From the NCBI GenBank assembly GCA_004352715.1, contig SCFE01000080.1:1025523-1089522 (forward strand): 64,000 bases of DNA, read 5' to 3'. Position numbers and translations under genes: made by a program. Source of the DNA: Hofstenia miamia (lineage: Eukaryota > Xenacoelomorpha > Acoela). Numbering within the stretch: position 1 is the stretch's first letter; the number at the start of each line of letters is the position of its first letter. The notes beneath the pieces were generated by a model. The model saw only the letters and a list, made by a program, of their open reading frames with translations, was not told where the DNA came from and searched no databases. Below are positions 35,493 to 46,370 of this stretch, piece by piece.

Positions 35493-35531
35493 GTACGTTT
35501 TGTTATTCTTCTAAAATATAGAGGCTTTTAG
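35493..35531 (+). other. putative 39-bp intron
   Basis: Starts GTACGT and ends GGCTTTTAG. It is 39 bp long, a multiple of three, and retention would end at the TAG of the acceptor itself. Very short for a metazoan intron. Confidence 0.45.
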
Positions 35532-35778
35532 TGTAAAGAAATGATGGCAAATTTGACTGGCTATCAAAGTACGCAATTGGCATGCGAATTTGATTCAACA
35601 TTTCTTGGCAACAACAATAGATTTGGATTCAATTTTACTATAGTTTATGAAGAAGCATCATTAACCAATGGATTAACTAATACAACAGCTGTTAAAGAAT
35701 TCTTATTTTATGAACATGACATCTTCAATGTTTCAGTTACAATGAAACTTGATGATGAGTGCTTCACTTCAACCCAAG
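35532..35778 (+). CDS. probable internal exon of an extracellular protein, exon B
   Basis: The frame runs from CKEMMANLTGYQSTQLACEF through NNRFGFNFTIVYEEAS to MKLDDECFTSTQ, ending in CAAG|GTAATT (donor at 35779). It holds three Cys and at least four Asn-X-Ser/Thr sequons (NLT, NFT, NTT, NVS), with alternating hydrophobic residues, as in a glycosylated extracellular beta-rich domain. It joins exon A in frame (0/0). An ATG at 35541 allows a spurious standalone ORF, but the upstream exon and splice sites make an internal exon more likely. No transmembrane segment belongs to it: the hydrophobic YYISILILAH after the donor is intronic. Confidence 0.55.
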
Positions 35779-36039
35779 GTAATTTCGCTGGTTTCTGTTA
35801 TTATATTAGCATTTTGATTCTTGCACATTAATTATTTTGAATGTTGAAAGTGTCTTTTTTCCAAAATAATTTCGAATTTTGCAAACTAAGATTACAGGAT
35901 AAGATGAACTAAGTAGACAAAATTGTATTACTACAAAACACCTTATTTTTGAGAAAGGTACACATGTTAAATAATTTCAATAATAAGGTAATAAATTTAC
36001 AATAACTACACTTTATAAATTAACACTGCATGCACTTCT

Positions 36040-37221
36040 AAAATAAATTTAATGTTAACATTCTTTGTTGTCTATTTAATAGTTGATCTTTCTTAGTTTC
36101 CTTAATAAAAACTGCTTCACCGATTTTTGGATAGTTTGATCTTAGTAGTATATAGAAATTATCTTCACTTGCAGTATGTTTATGTAAATATATTTCTGAT
36201 CTTAGGTGCCCATTTAGATGTTCTTTTATTCACGTTCCTAGATGTCATTTAGTTTCTTCGATGTATGATTTTTTACAATCATCATATTGGTATTTATATA
36301 TTACGAAAGAAACTAAATTTTTCGGAACTGGGTCTTTGTTTTTAATGATGTCCGATGTTTTAAATGATGTAAATGTTGGTGTTATTTTTGCCTGCTTTAG
36401 TTTGGTGTTCATTATTATAACTTTTTTCTTTATTTTAATAACTTGGTTACTGCAATAGGGAAGTTTCAAATATATACTAGTATTAGTTTAATCAGTGGCA
36501 TTTTCTATTTGATCTTTAATTTGATTATTACATAAAAATATGTCATTCGATAACTTCTTGATAATGTTGTATGGATAACCATTTTTCTTTAATGTCTGAA
36601 AGATTTTTTCGGTGGCATCTGGTAAATGTTTATAATTTGATGATGTTAGTTTAGCACGATTAAATAATGCTTTTATGGTATTAGTTTTGTAAGTTTTACT
36701 ACAATAAGAGCTGTATGGAATATAAAGTCCAGAATTTTTTTACTTAATGTGACAATTGGTTTCATGATAGTTGTTGTAGTTATGTAGGCAAACATCAAGA
36801 AAATTTAATTTGTTGTTGATTTCAGTTTCCATAGTAAATTTGATCTCGGGTAAAACGTTATTTAGATAATTTAAGAATTCTTTAGCTTCTTCTTGGATAT
36901 GAAAGATTGAAAATATATCATCCACATATCTTACATAAAATTCTGGCTTTTTTACTGTTGCTGTTTCAAAATTACATTCAATGATGTCCATTACAAATGC
37001 TGCCATTGTTGGTGCTAATGCTGATCCCATTGCCATTCCTTCAATCTGTCTTTGCACTGTTTTATTAAATAGGAATAGTGTATTTAAGCAACATTTTTCA
37101 AGAAATTTTCGCAAAGTAGCATGAGATATCATAATTTCATCTTCTGGTATTATTCTCAATATATAATCGATTGTTTTCCTTACGGGAATGTTAGTAAATA
37201 ATATATATATATATATATATA
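36040..37221 (-). pseudogene. Penelope-like element: reverse transcriptase and GIY-YIG endonuclease, broken
   Basis: Minus strand, entering from the gap at 37222. LTNIPVRKTIDYILRIIPED leads into RT blocks IEGMAMGSALAPTMAAFVMD and FYVRYVDDIFSIF (catalytic DD near 36930), then KFTMETEINNKLNFLDVCLH. After a frameshift near 36740 come a linker (SSNYKHLPDATEKIFQTLKK-like) and, from 36469, a GIY-YIG part: VIYKYQYDDCKKSYIEETK, a stop, then HLNGHLRSEIYLHKH and PKIGEAVFIKETKKDQLLNR near 36090. RT plus a C-terminal GIY-YIG nuclease with the DDCKKSYIGETK-type motif defines Penelope-like elements. Here the Gly of YIGE is Glu and a stop follows ETK. Its 5' part is lost in a (TA)n/N gap. Confidence 0.9.
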
Positions 37222-37542
37222 NNNNNNNNNNNNNNNNNNNNNNNNNNNNNNNNNNNNNNNNNNNNNNNNNNNNNNNNNNNNNNNNNNNNNNNNNNNNNNN
37301 NNNNNNNNNNNNNNNNNNNNNNNNNNNNNNNNNNNNNNNNNNNNNNNNNNNNNNNNNNNNNNNNNNNNNNNNNNNNNNNNNNNNNNNNNNNNNNNNNNNN
37401 NNNNNNNNNNNNNNNNNNNNNNNNNNNNNNNNNNNNNNNNNNNNNNNNNNNNNNNNNNNNNNNNNNNNNNNNNNNNNNNNNNNNNNNNNNNNNNNNNNNN
37501 NNNNNNNNNNNNNNNNNNNNNNNNNNNNNNNNNNNNNNNNNN
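37222..37542. other. assembly gap (321 N) beside (TA)n
   Basis: N run directly after a TA microsatellite (37200-37221). Confidence 0.99.
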
Positions 37543-37724
37543 TTAAAAAGTAACTTAATTAATATATATATATATATTTTGAATGCTTTGTTCCTTAAAA
37601 TCCATCAAATAATTGTAACTTATTTAGTCACTACAGAAAGGATTGCTGGTAAATACCAGTTTTTAGTTTATTGTACACAAATTCAACTTTGGTATTAATA
37701 TAGTATGTAAAATTTAAATATATA

Positions 37725-37768
<44 letters not shown>

Positions 37769-38398
37769 TTTTGTAGAATTTCAATAATTGTAACTTATTT
37801 AGTCACTACAGAAAGTATTGCTGATAAATACCCATTTTAATTTATTGTACACAAATTCAACTTTAGTATTAATATAGTATATAAAATTTAAATATATATA
37901 TGCATTATATATATATATATATTAAGTGCTATGCTAATTTTTTTTAAATGTAAATTATTTAGATAGCACAGTAGCAACAGCTGTTAACCACATTTTTTTA
38001 TTATACTCAAATTTATTCTATATATACATATATATACATATATTCCACCAAAAGCTTCACAAAGAGAAACTAATAAGAAGCTTAGTGAATTGCTTCGACT
38101 AATTGAATGACAGAACCGTCTTACATTTATACTAATATGTAGGGACATACATATTTCCAAAATTTAGCATTATGAGAGATTTGGATTGCAAAATCTCAAC
38201 AATGAATATGCTTTTATCCCCCAGAAGACGCAATTAGATGCAAGAACTCTACCAAACTTATACCAAAGTTGTGATACGGAAGCTATTAAGAGAGACCTCA
38301 ATGAAACTGAATTGCAGGTAAAATTTGAATGAGGTCGTAAATTTCACGGAAACTACTATTAAATTGATATTGTCAAGACATCATGTTAACACTAGGAG
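37543..38398. repeat. duplicated block, copy 1 (ends at piggyBac terminus)
   Basis: Matches 38921-39012 and then 39462-40027. It includes a ~175-bp tandem unit (AATTGTAACTTATTTAGTCA at about 37610 and 37785) separated by (TA)n. The block ends GTTAACACTAGGAG, that is TTAA (38386-38389) plus the first bases of the piggyBac terminus, followed by a single N (38399). Confidence 0.85.
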
Positions 38399-38399
38399 N

Positions 38400-38920
38400 A
38401 TATATATATATATATATACTTACATATATACCAAAATCACACACTTGTACGCACGTCACCAATCATAATGCAGAACTTATTGTGAATCCAGGAAGCGAGC
38501 ATTTTATATTTTCTATCCTCACACATGCAAATAAATGTGGGGCACCTAAATGAAAACTCATTTCTAGCACTATTCTGATAATCACTCTCCAAACTCTAAT
38601 ACTACACTGATTCAACAAAAACAGCATATCACTCAAACTTATCCATAGAAATGCTGCAATCATAGCATTCATTTACTCAATAGAAATTTGTTCCAATACT
38701 CAACAGTATCTACCTTGAGTTTATCTACAGCTTACTCAACATAACAGAAGAACATGCAACATACATGGAACAACTTTGAACTCAAACCTAAGCCAGCAAT
38801 ACATTAGAAGAAGAAAAACTCATCCTGTCAGAATCAAACATCCAAATCTCATCCCAGTCAAAATAAAATACAAACAATGGAAATTTTTCTTATGGCAGCA
38901 TATAAAAAATTTTCTATTTA
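38400..38920. other. unplaced contig fragment, slightly GC-richer
   Basis: Starts with (TA)n after the single N. Translation on the plus strand has scattered protein-like stretches (NPGSEHFIFSILTHANKCG; RRKTHPVRIKHPNLIPVKIK) broken by stops. Possibly retroelement debris, not assignable. Confidence 0.3.
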
Positions 38921-39122
38921 AAAAGTAACTTAATTAGTATTTTTCAAAATTTTTGAATGCTTTGTTCCTTAAAATCCATCAAATAATTGTAACTTATTTA
39001 GAGATTTTTGAGGTCTCATCAATAATAATTGTCTTGTATAAGAGAATTAATATAGTATACATACAACACTAATTGTATTGCTCTATAGAAATTAAGTATT
39101 CATATATATATATATATATATA
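38921..39122. repeat. partial copy of duplicated block, before gap
   Basis: Begins like 37543 and diverges after about 90 bp. It runs into (TA)n and a 339-N gap at 39123-39461. Confidence 0.7.
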
Positions 39123-39461
39123 NNNNNNNNNNNNNNNNNNNNNNNNNNNNNNNNNNNNNNNNNNNNNNNNNNNNNNNNNNNNNNNNNNNNNNNNNNNNNN
39201 NNNNNNNNNNNNNNNNNNNNNNNNNNNNNNNNNNNNNNNNNNNNNNNNNNNNNNNNNNNNNNNNNNNNNNNNNNNNNNNNNNNNNNNNNNNNNNNNNNNN
39301 NNNNNNNNNNNNNNNNNNNNNNNNNNNNNNNNNNNNNNNNNNNNNNNNNNNNNNNNNNNNNNNNNNNNNNNNNNNNNNNNNNNNNNNNNNNNNNNNNNNN
39401 NNNNNNNNNNNNNNNNNNNNNNNNNNNNNNNNNNNNNNNNNNNNNNNNNNNNNNNNNNNNN
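39123..39461. other. assembly gap (339 N)
   Basis: N run after (TA)n. Confidence 0.99.
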
Positions 39462-40012
39462 CTGATAAATACCCATTTTAATTTATTGTACACAAATTCA
39501 ACTTTAGTATTAATATAGTATATAAAATTTAAATATATATATGCATTATATATATATATATATTAAGTGCTATGCTAATTTTTTTTAAATGTAAATTATT
39601 TAGATAGCTGTTAACCACATTTTTTTATTATACTCAAATTTATTCTATATATATATATATATATATATATTCCACCAAAAGCTTCACAAAGAGAAACTAA
39701 TAAGAAGCTTAGTGAATTGCTTCGACTAATTGAATGACAGAACCGTCTTACATTTATACTAATATGTAGGGACATACATATTTCCAAAATTTAGCATTAT
39801 GAGAGATTTGGATTGCAAAATCTCAACAATGAATATGCTTTTATCCCCCAGAAGACGCAATTAGATGCAAGAACTCTACCAAACTTATACCAAAGTTGTG
39901 ATACGGAAGCTATTAAGAGAGACCTCAATGAAACTGAATTGCAGGTAAAATTTGAATGAGGTCGTAAATTTCACGGAAACTACTATTAAATTGATATTGT
40001 CAAGACATCATG
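39462..40012. repeat. duplicated block, copy 2, flanking the piggyBac element
   Basis: Same sequence as 37820-38385, except for microsatellite length and a small deletion near 39606 (a CACAGTAGCAACAG-like stretch is missing). It leads without a break into the complete piggyBac element. Confidence 0.85.
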
Positions 40013-42035
40013 TTAACACTAGGAGCGCAAAACCCGTCAATTGACGATTTTGAAATTTTAAATTATAATAATTTTTTTTGAAGTGGCATTTCCTCAGTAA
40101 TCAATTACTATATTTTTATAATTGCAACGCACAAGTGGACCAATTTTTCTTCCGATAATATCACATAGAAAAAAGTAGGCACCATTAACCGTCAATTGAC
40201 GACTGCTATGACCACAAAGTTAAATTTGTTACTTAAGCTAAATATGTTTTCCGGATACACTATTCATAAAAAAAGTTATATTACTATATCTTGTTATACA
40301 AGTGGTTTCTACATATTAACTGAAAAAAATATGGTTTATAAAAATCTTAGCCTTATATTTTTGCTGCATATCTCTAACATTTGTAGCAATATATGATCAT
40401 AATTACAATTGATTGACCAAGTTGATAAAGATACATCTATATTGCAATTTTTATTGAGATAATACATATATATGCGCTAATAAAAACAAAAGAAGTATTT
40501 AAATGCTATTCGTCAAAACAGTTGATACATATGACAGACTGGCACTTCCCACAAACAGGTTTACTGCACATTCTGCACAAATTCCCAGTTCTATTCTTTT
40601 CACAATGAACATTAATCCGACAAGTGACTCGCTTTTGGAGAGTTGCGACAAAAGAGCATTGATTAGTCTGAATATCAACGTCTTTCCTGAGCTCTTTGAA
40701 CAGTTGCTGCAGAAAAGTGCGTCTACTGATATCAGATTGTGTTTGTTTTTTACACAGCACCCATGCGTTCACTCCAGCAATATCCAAAATATTTAAAAAA
40801 TGGCCAAGGGCCAGCGTCTACAGCCCAATTTTGTCGAATTTCGACGACAAATACTGTCTAGTAGATCAACTGCATATTTATTATTATTATTATAAAATAA
40901 TACACTTTCAGGCTTCTTCTTACCATCTTCTTGATAAACACCACCACTATGCTGTGTAGAAAGTATATGCACAACTCTTTTTGATTTCGCTTGATATCTG
41001 GTAAGGTGCAACTTGCCACTTTGGTACATTACAGAATCATGCAGTCCTAAATTTTGGGGAGGAGGAAGTTCGCGACAATTTGAACGCATGGTTCCAACTA
41101 TTGTTGTACGGACTTGGAGCATAAGATGACCAAGTTATTTAGAATTAAAAAAATTATCAATAGTTACGTTGCATCTTTTGTTGTTCAGAGGTTCCATAAG
41201 TGTTTGCACAACATGTGTACCAAGTGGCACATGTCTGTTCTCATCTTTTCCAAGATAGAACTTGATATTATAATAATATTTTGAAGAAAAAATCAACTAA
41301 TATCCAAATTTTATCCCAAATTTATCCGGCTTTGCGAGCATATATTGTGTAAAACGCCAGTGTGTTTTATTCGGAAATAATTGTTCATCAATAGTCAAGA
41401 ATGATTATGGGTGGTAGCAACATTGAGAATTTGCTACAAAGCGATCTTAAATAGTTGAAATTAGGCAGATTTCAACGGCAATCTTGACGACGATCAAATC
41501 TCAGAAACCTTTTTATCTCTCTCATTTTTTGGCGGGACAGTGTTTCATTGAAAATGGGACATCCATATGTTGTTGAGCATAGTTTTTCAAATTAATAATT
41601 TCGTAATTAAATCTTGTTCAGTGTCATCTCCAGATTCATCACCTGGAAGATTTATCATTGTTTGCAGGAAACGTTGAGCCGACATTCGTTGAGACAAATG
41701 ACAAATGATACTGGTATGCTTGAAATTTTTACACCTTTTCACACCTTTTCAGCAATTCTATCAAATAAAATTGGAGAATATTTAGTTATCCATGATAATT
41801 GCTGCAAAATATTCGCACCTCTGAAATATTTACAAAAACTATTCTTATTTTAACAGGACAATACAATCTATGTACATGAATATTTACATGAATTTATGTT
41901 TTAAATACCATTTATAATATGTTACTAAGGTTTTAGGTATATTTGTAGTATTTTACAAAACATAATATAGAAATCTTCAGTCGACGGGTTTTGGCGCTTT
42001 TAGGTATATTAAAAGTCTGACGCTTTTAGTGTTAA
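40013..42035 (-). mobile_element. piggyBac element with both termini
   Basis: TTAA at 40013-40016 and 42032-42035. The left terminus is CACTAGGAGCGCAAAACCCGTC and the right one read inward is CACTAAAAGCGTCAGAC, with a subterminal AGCGCCAAAACCCGTCGA that repeats the left-end motif. The palindrome CGTCAATTGACG occurs near the left end at about 40037 and again near 40191. About 2.0 kb overall, carrying a decayed minus-strand transposase. Confidence 0.92.
40503..41850 (-). pseudogene. piggyBac transposase, decayed
   Basis: Minus strand. The catalytic core can be followed in pieces: TIDEQLFPNKTHWRFTQYML (about 41390-41330, first Asp), a stop, KYYYNIKFYLGKDENRHVPL, then NVTIDNFF (second Asp, about 41160), and GTMRSNCRELPP to LLDSICRR (41122-40793) with the third Asp in KYAVDLLD. 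The C-terminal frame (40787-40506) ends in a Cys-rich cross-brace finger (C-x2-C spacing: LCRMCSKPVCGKCQSVICIN), typical of piggyBac. All three aspartates are visible, but a stop after KFGIKFGY and at least one frameshift inactivate it. The N-terminal region above about 41500 is poorly preserved. Confidence 0.88.
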
Positions 42036-42480
42036 AAGTGGTTGTTTCGATAAATCCAGAAATAATAATTAATGGAAAAAATAAAAAACCTTCTGAAGGA
42101 AAGCGTCATGCAATATAGAACAGCAGTTCAATTGATAGGAACCGTCTACAAAGGAATATCAACTATGAATTTAAGAAAAGGATGCTTGAAAGATATGAGA
42201 AATACGAAAATAATTCAGAAAGTAAATAAGCGAATCGACAAGATAAAATTCAATCGTATTAAGATCGACAAATTTAAAGGAAAGCATATTAAAGGAATAC
42301 TTTGTAAAATTTAATGAATATTCAGCAAGAGCTGAAAAATTATCTGATACACTTAGAACACATGTTAATGCACTAACAGTAACAAATAGTGATATTGCAG
42401 AGTTATTTAGTACAAAAACGTTAACTGAATCTCTGACATTCCAAGGTGCATTCCGGATGCATGGAAGACAGCGTTATTAA
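42036..42480 (+). pseudogene. unidentified coding-like region
   Basis: An 80-codon Lys-rich frame (42072-42314; LLKESVMQYRTAVQLIGTVY) is followed, in other frames, by further protein-like pieces to about 42470. The composition suggests part of a retroelement gag or host exon, but no motif identifies it. Confidence 0.25.
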
Positions 42481-42481
42481 C

Positions 42482-42730
42482 CAGTAGCGTACGAAGGGGG
42501 GGAAAAAGGGAAAATGTCCCCCCGTCAGGTTTCCAAAATTTGATTTTGACTGGATAAATCAAAAAAAATTTCGTAAAAAATTGAAAAATTTAAAATCTGG
42601 GATCGTGAAATGCATTTTTAGGGTCTATTTTCTCAATATTTTTAAAATTGTTTGAGGGGCTTCGCCCTGCATTGGGTAATGACGATGATGTCCCCCCATC
42701 AGAAAATCCTGCTGACGCCCCTGCGCTATG
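42482..42730. mobile_element. MITE-like element with GGGG/CCCC-rich ends
   Basis: Left end CAGTAGCGTACGAAGGGGGG and right end read inward CGCAGGGGCGTCAGCAGGAT share the pattern CAG-x-x-GCGTA/CG. The interior contains GAAAATGTCCCCCCGTCAGG and TGATGTCCCCCCATCAGAAA, which repeat each other. A second partial copy lies at 43178-43215 (GGTAATGACGATGATGTCCT ... CTGCGTACGCCCCTG). A similar end is at 17788 (CAGAGGCGCACCTAGAGGAG). Confidence 0.55.
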
Positions 42731-42859
42731 TATAATATTACTTTGTCTTTTTCTAACTTTTAAATACCATGCGCTTGTATTTTTGCATGTGAATAATACA
42801 CTATTTATAAACATTTATAAATTTAGAATGGTGAAGGCATCACGGAGTTTACAAATTTA

Positions 42860-43870
42860 AACAATTAGAAATCATATCTATTGATGGAAAAATCGTCATC
42901 AACTATGAATAACGAATGTATTAATGCATTTAAGTTACAAAAGCAGAAAAATGTAATGTATACATCCATGCAAAGTCATAAACCAAATAAAGTGAAAAAC
43001 GCGGAAACATCGACAAAGCAGTGAAAGCAGAAAATTCCATCATGTAATGTATACACCCATGCAAAGTCAACAGGCCAGATAAAGTGAAAAATGTGTGAAA
43101 AATCAGTGTACACCAAAACGAAATGCAGAGAGAAAAAGACTGCTGTGCAAAAAACTAATATATAATAATATTATATTATGGGTAATGACGATGATGTCCT
43201 TCCAGTCAGAAAATCCTGCGTACGCCCCTGTCATTAACGCACATACTGAAATGCAAAAATCTTACGGATTTCACGTGTGAAAGCATTAAGAAATTCAGAC
43301 AACTGCATCAAGAATATTTGACGCATTGTGGCAAATAAGTACAGAAAAATGCTAAGGCCCGATTTGGACTAAGAGCATTTTGTTTATAAGCCAAACAGCA
43401 GCATTGTTGATGCATTATTACATAGCTATAATTTTATTGTATCTGCTTTAAACACTGATTAATTAATAATAAATTGATTAATTAATTAGCTGTGGAAAGG
43501 AGAAGTAAGCAACTTATGCTCAAGATTAGACCAGGTTCAAAGAAGTTATACAAGAAACTACAGAATAATATAGATAGCCTAAATATATTTTGCATTGTTC
43601 AGTAAAAAGCAATGTGCTACAATGTGATTGAAGAAAACCAATAATGTACTCGCGCTTTAATTCAAAAAGATTTCATATAATTATTTTCCTTTCAAATAAA
43701 ATTAGGAGTTAACGTTTTATATTTAACTTGTATCTACTGATCCAATGTGCACTTTCAACTAAACAAATTAAGCATTTGTGGAGACTATTTATCAATAATA
43801 CTAATAAATCCCTTCCAAGTTCGAGCATTTGTGCGGTCAAAATAGGCAGATTTCATGTTCTTGCAATTAT
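42860..43870. other. AT-rich sequence with partial MITE copy
   Basis: Contains an internal near-repeat (CATCCATGCAAAGTCA at about 42964 and CACCCATGCAAAGTCA at about 43064) and the second MITE end near 43215. No coding fragment. Confidence 0.4.
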
Positions 43871-43884
43871 GATAATGTTCACAA

Positions 43885-44205
43885 ACCTTAACCTAACGGC
43901 AGTGTGAGACCGCCTCTCAATCATCACACACTGCCGTTAACGTCAAGGTAGACCTTAACTTAATGAGAATGTACACAGCGATTTTAACCTTAACTTAAGA
44001 AATAATATGACGCACTGCCTTTAAGGCTTAAGTTAAGGCGGGGATTACGAGATTATACATGGATGCAACAATGCTTCAAGAATCCAAACATGGTTGCAAT
44101 TTATGTGCGTGATGGCCAAAACTTGATATCAGTGTCACATCTAGTGTATTAATCAAGTAGTCCACGGTTAAGATTACCTTAATGGCAGGTGTGCGAAGGG
44201 CCTTG
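43885..44205. repeat. palindromic CTTAACCTTAA/GGCAGTGTG repeat cluster
   Basis: TAACGGCAGTGTGAGACC (about 43893) pairs with CACACACTGCCGTTA (ending near 43940) as a hairpin of about 46 bp. Related pieces recur as CCTTAACTTAATGAGAATGT (43953), TTAACCTTAACTTAAG (43982), GCACTGCCTTTAAGGCTTAA (44013) and GATTACCTTAATGGCAGGTG (44173). Probably a fold-back element or piled-up MITE ends. Confidence 0.55.
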
Positions 44206-44714
44206 TTTCATGTATCATTTTCGAAAAAGTTTCTTTAGCAACATGGTAGATCTAATCTTGAAACGTTTGAGAAAGAAGAAGTCTTGACATCACTGTAAAT
44301 CTATGTTTTAAAACATTATATATAATAACTGTATTGTTTATAAATCTCTCTGAATATTCAAGCATCTAATAATATTCCAATTTAGCTTCAACACTGCATC
44401 AAATTAATGTCTCCACTTTGGGTGTATTTGTTATGAAGATTCTGTCAAGTTGGTGATGAATAAAACCCTAAAAAATATATATTTGTAAATACTACATACT
44501 TTTCAATTCATATTATAATATTTATCTTAATTAAATTATTTGGTCTAAATGTTGCCAGTGTTGTCCATACGAATGTTATTCCCATGACAAATGTCCGATG
44601 GAATACGACATTTTATGTACAGGGTGTCCATTAAATATTTGCCAAAATACAAGGCTGATAAATCGTATCTACATTATTCAATGGATGTAATTACGCTATG
44701 GTCTTGTCGCTAAN

Positions 44715-45020
44715 GCAAAGGAATGTTATCTATGTGAATGCACAAAGGACTATTTAGTAAGAGATCATTGTCATTTACCAGGTAAATACAGAAGTGCAGC
44801 TTGTAATAATTGTAATTTGATGGCACAAAAACAATGAATGGCTTTTGTATCTTTGTATTTTCATAATTATTCACAATATGATTCACATTTATTTTCAATG
44901 AATTATTTAAATGTAAAGAAATGTTGGTTATAAAACCCTTACATAAAACTGAAGAAGAATATATATCTGTACAATATGGTTGTATAAGGTTTTTGGATTG
45001 GACCTCCAGGTTCAAAAGGG
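44715..45020 (+). pseudogene. Polinton/Maverick DNA polymerase B, N-terminal/exonuclease part, broken
   Basis: Plus-strand frames read CYLCECTKDYLVRDHCHLPG then KYRSAACNNCNL, a stop, FHNYSQYDSHLF, and later KPLHKTEEEYISVQYGCIRF followed by LDW. The Cys-x2-Cys...RDHCH-x-TGKYRGAAH...CNL signature, the FHN-x-x-x-YDSH exonuclease motif and the EEYIS...YG-x-IRF-x-D block are characteristic of the protein-primed family B polymerase of Polintons. Frameshifts and stops break it, and the polymerase domain proper is missing. Confidence 0.8.
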
Positions 45021-45117
45021 AAAGGAATGTGATTAAATACACCTAAAGGAAAGGAAATGCAGATAAAAAAACTATTAAGTTTAAACTTTAGTAATCCCAT
45101 TTCAAATTATGATATTT

Positions 45118-45370
45118 TACAATTTATGAAGAATGTTAAAAACTTTAAGGGGATCTTTTCTAGAAATACTTTGAAAAATTTGGGTTTGGATTTTATGTTT
45201 GTAATTTAGACCATTCTTTAAATACTGGCACACACTGGATAGCATTTTATTATTTTAAGGATACCAAAGTATCTGCTGCAGGGAATGTAATTACCTTTAA
45301 GAAGTTTGGTTCTGTCAATCTTGAGTATTTTATAGTTTTGGTCTACCTCCATTTCAAAGTATTTTTTCAA
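45118..45370 (+). pseudogene. Polinton adenovirus-type cysteine protease, N-terminal part
   Basis: After a deletion of most of the polymerase, the plus strand reads MKNVKNFKGIFSRNTL, and one frame over NLDHSLNTGTHWIAFYYFKD, before the N gap. F-x-G-[IV]-F-x-x-[DN]-x-L plus GTHW-[IV]-A with the catalytic His is the start of adenain-like proteases encoded by Polintons. A one-base shift near 45208 separates the two parts. The catalytic Cys would lie in the gap. Confidence 0.75.
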
Positions 45371-46370
45371 NNNNNNNNNNNNNNNNNNNNNNNNNNNNNN
45401 NNNNNNNNNNNNNNNNNNNNNNNNNNNNNNNNNNNNNNNNNNNNNNNNNNNNNNNNNNNNNNNNNNNNNNNNNNNNNNNNNNNNNNNNNNNNNNNNNNNN
45501 NNNNNNNNNNNNNNNNNNNNNNNNNNNNNNNNNNNNNNNNNNNNNNNNNNNNNNNNNNNNNNNNNNNNNNNNNNNNNNNNNNNNNNNNNNNNNNNNNNNN
45601 NNNNNNNNNNNNNNNNNNNNNNNNNNNNNNNNNNNNNNNNNNNNNNNNNNNNNNNNNNNNNNNNNNNNNNNNNNNNNNNNNNNNNNNNNNNNNNNNNNNN
45701 NNNNNNNNNNNNNNNNNNNNNNNNNNNNNNNNNNNNNNNNNNNNNNNNNNNNNNNNNNNNNNNNNNNNNNNNNNNNNNNNNNNNNNNNNNNNNNNNNNNN
45801 NNNNNNNNNNNNNNNNNNNNNNNNNNNNNNNNNNNNNNNNNNNNNNNNNNNNNNNNNNNNNNNNNNNNNNNNNNNNNNNNNNNNNNNNNNNNNNNNNNNN
45901 NNNNNNNNNNNNNNNNNNNNNNNNNNNNNNNNNNNNNNNNNNNNNNNNNNNNNNNNNNNNNNNNNNNNNNNNNNNNNNNNNNNNNNNNNNNNNNNNNNNN
46001 NNNNNNNNNNNNNNNNNNNNNNNNNNNNNNNNNNNNNNNNNNNNNNNNNNNNNNNNNNNNNNNNNNNNNNNNNNNNNNNNNNNNNNNNNNNNNNNNNNNN
46101 NNNNNNNNNNNNNNNNNNNNNNNNNNNNNNNNNNNNNNNNNNNNNNNNNNNNNNNNNNNNNNNNNNNNNNNNNNNNNNNNNNNNNNNNNNNNNNNNNNNN
46201 NNNNNNNNNNNNNNNNNNNNNNNNNNNNNNNNNNNNNNNNNNNNNNNNNNNNNNNNNNNNNNNNNNNNNNNNNNNNNNNNNNNNNNNNNNNNNNNNNNNN
46301 NNNNNNNNNNNNNNNNNNNNNNNNNNNNNNNNNNNNNNNNNNNNNNNNNNNNNNNNNNNNNNNNNNNNNN
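45371..46370. other. assembly gap (1,000 N)
   Basis: Exactly 1,000 N, so probably a fixed-size placeholder. Confidence 0.99.
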
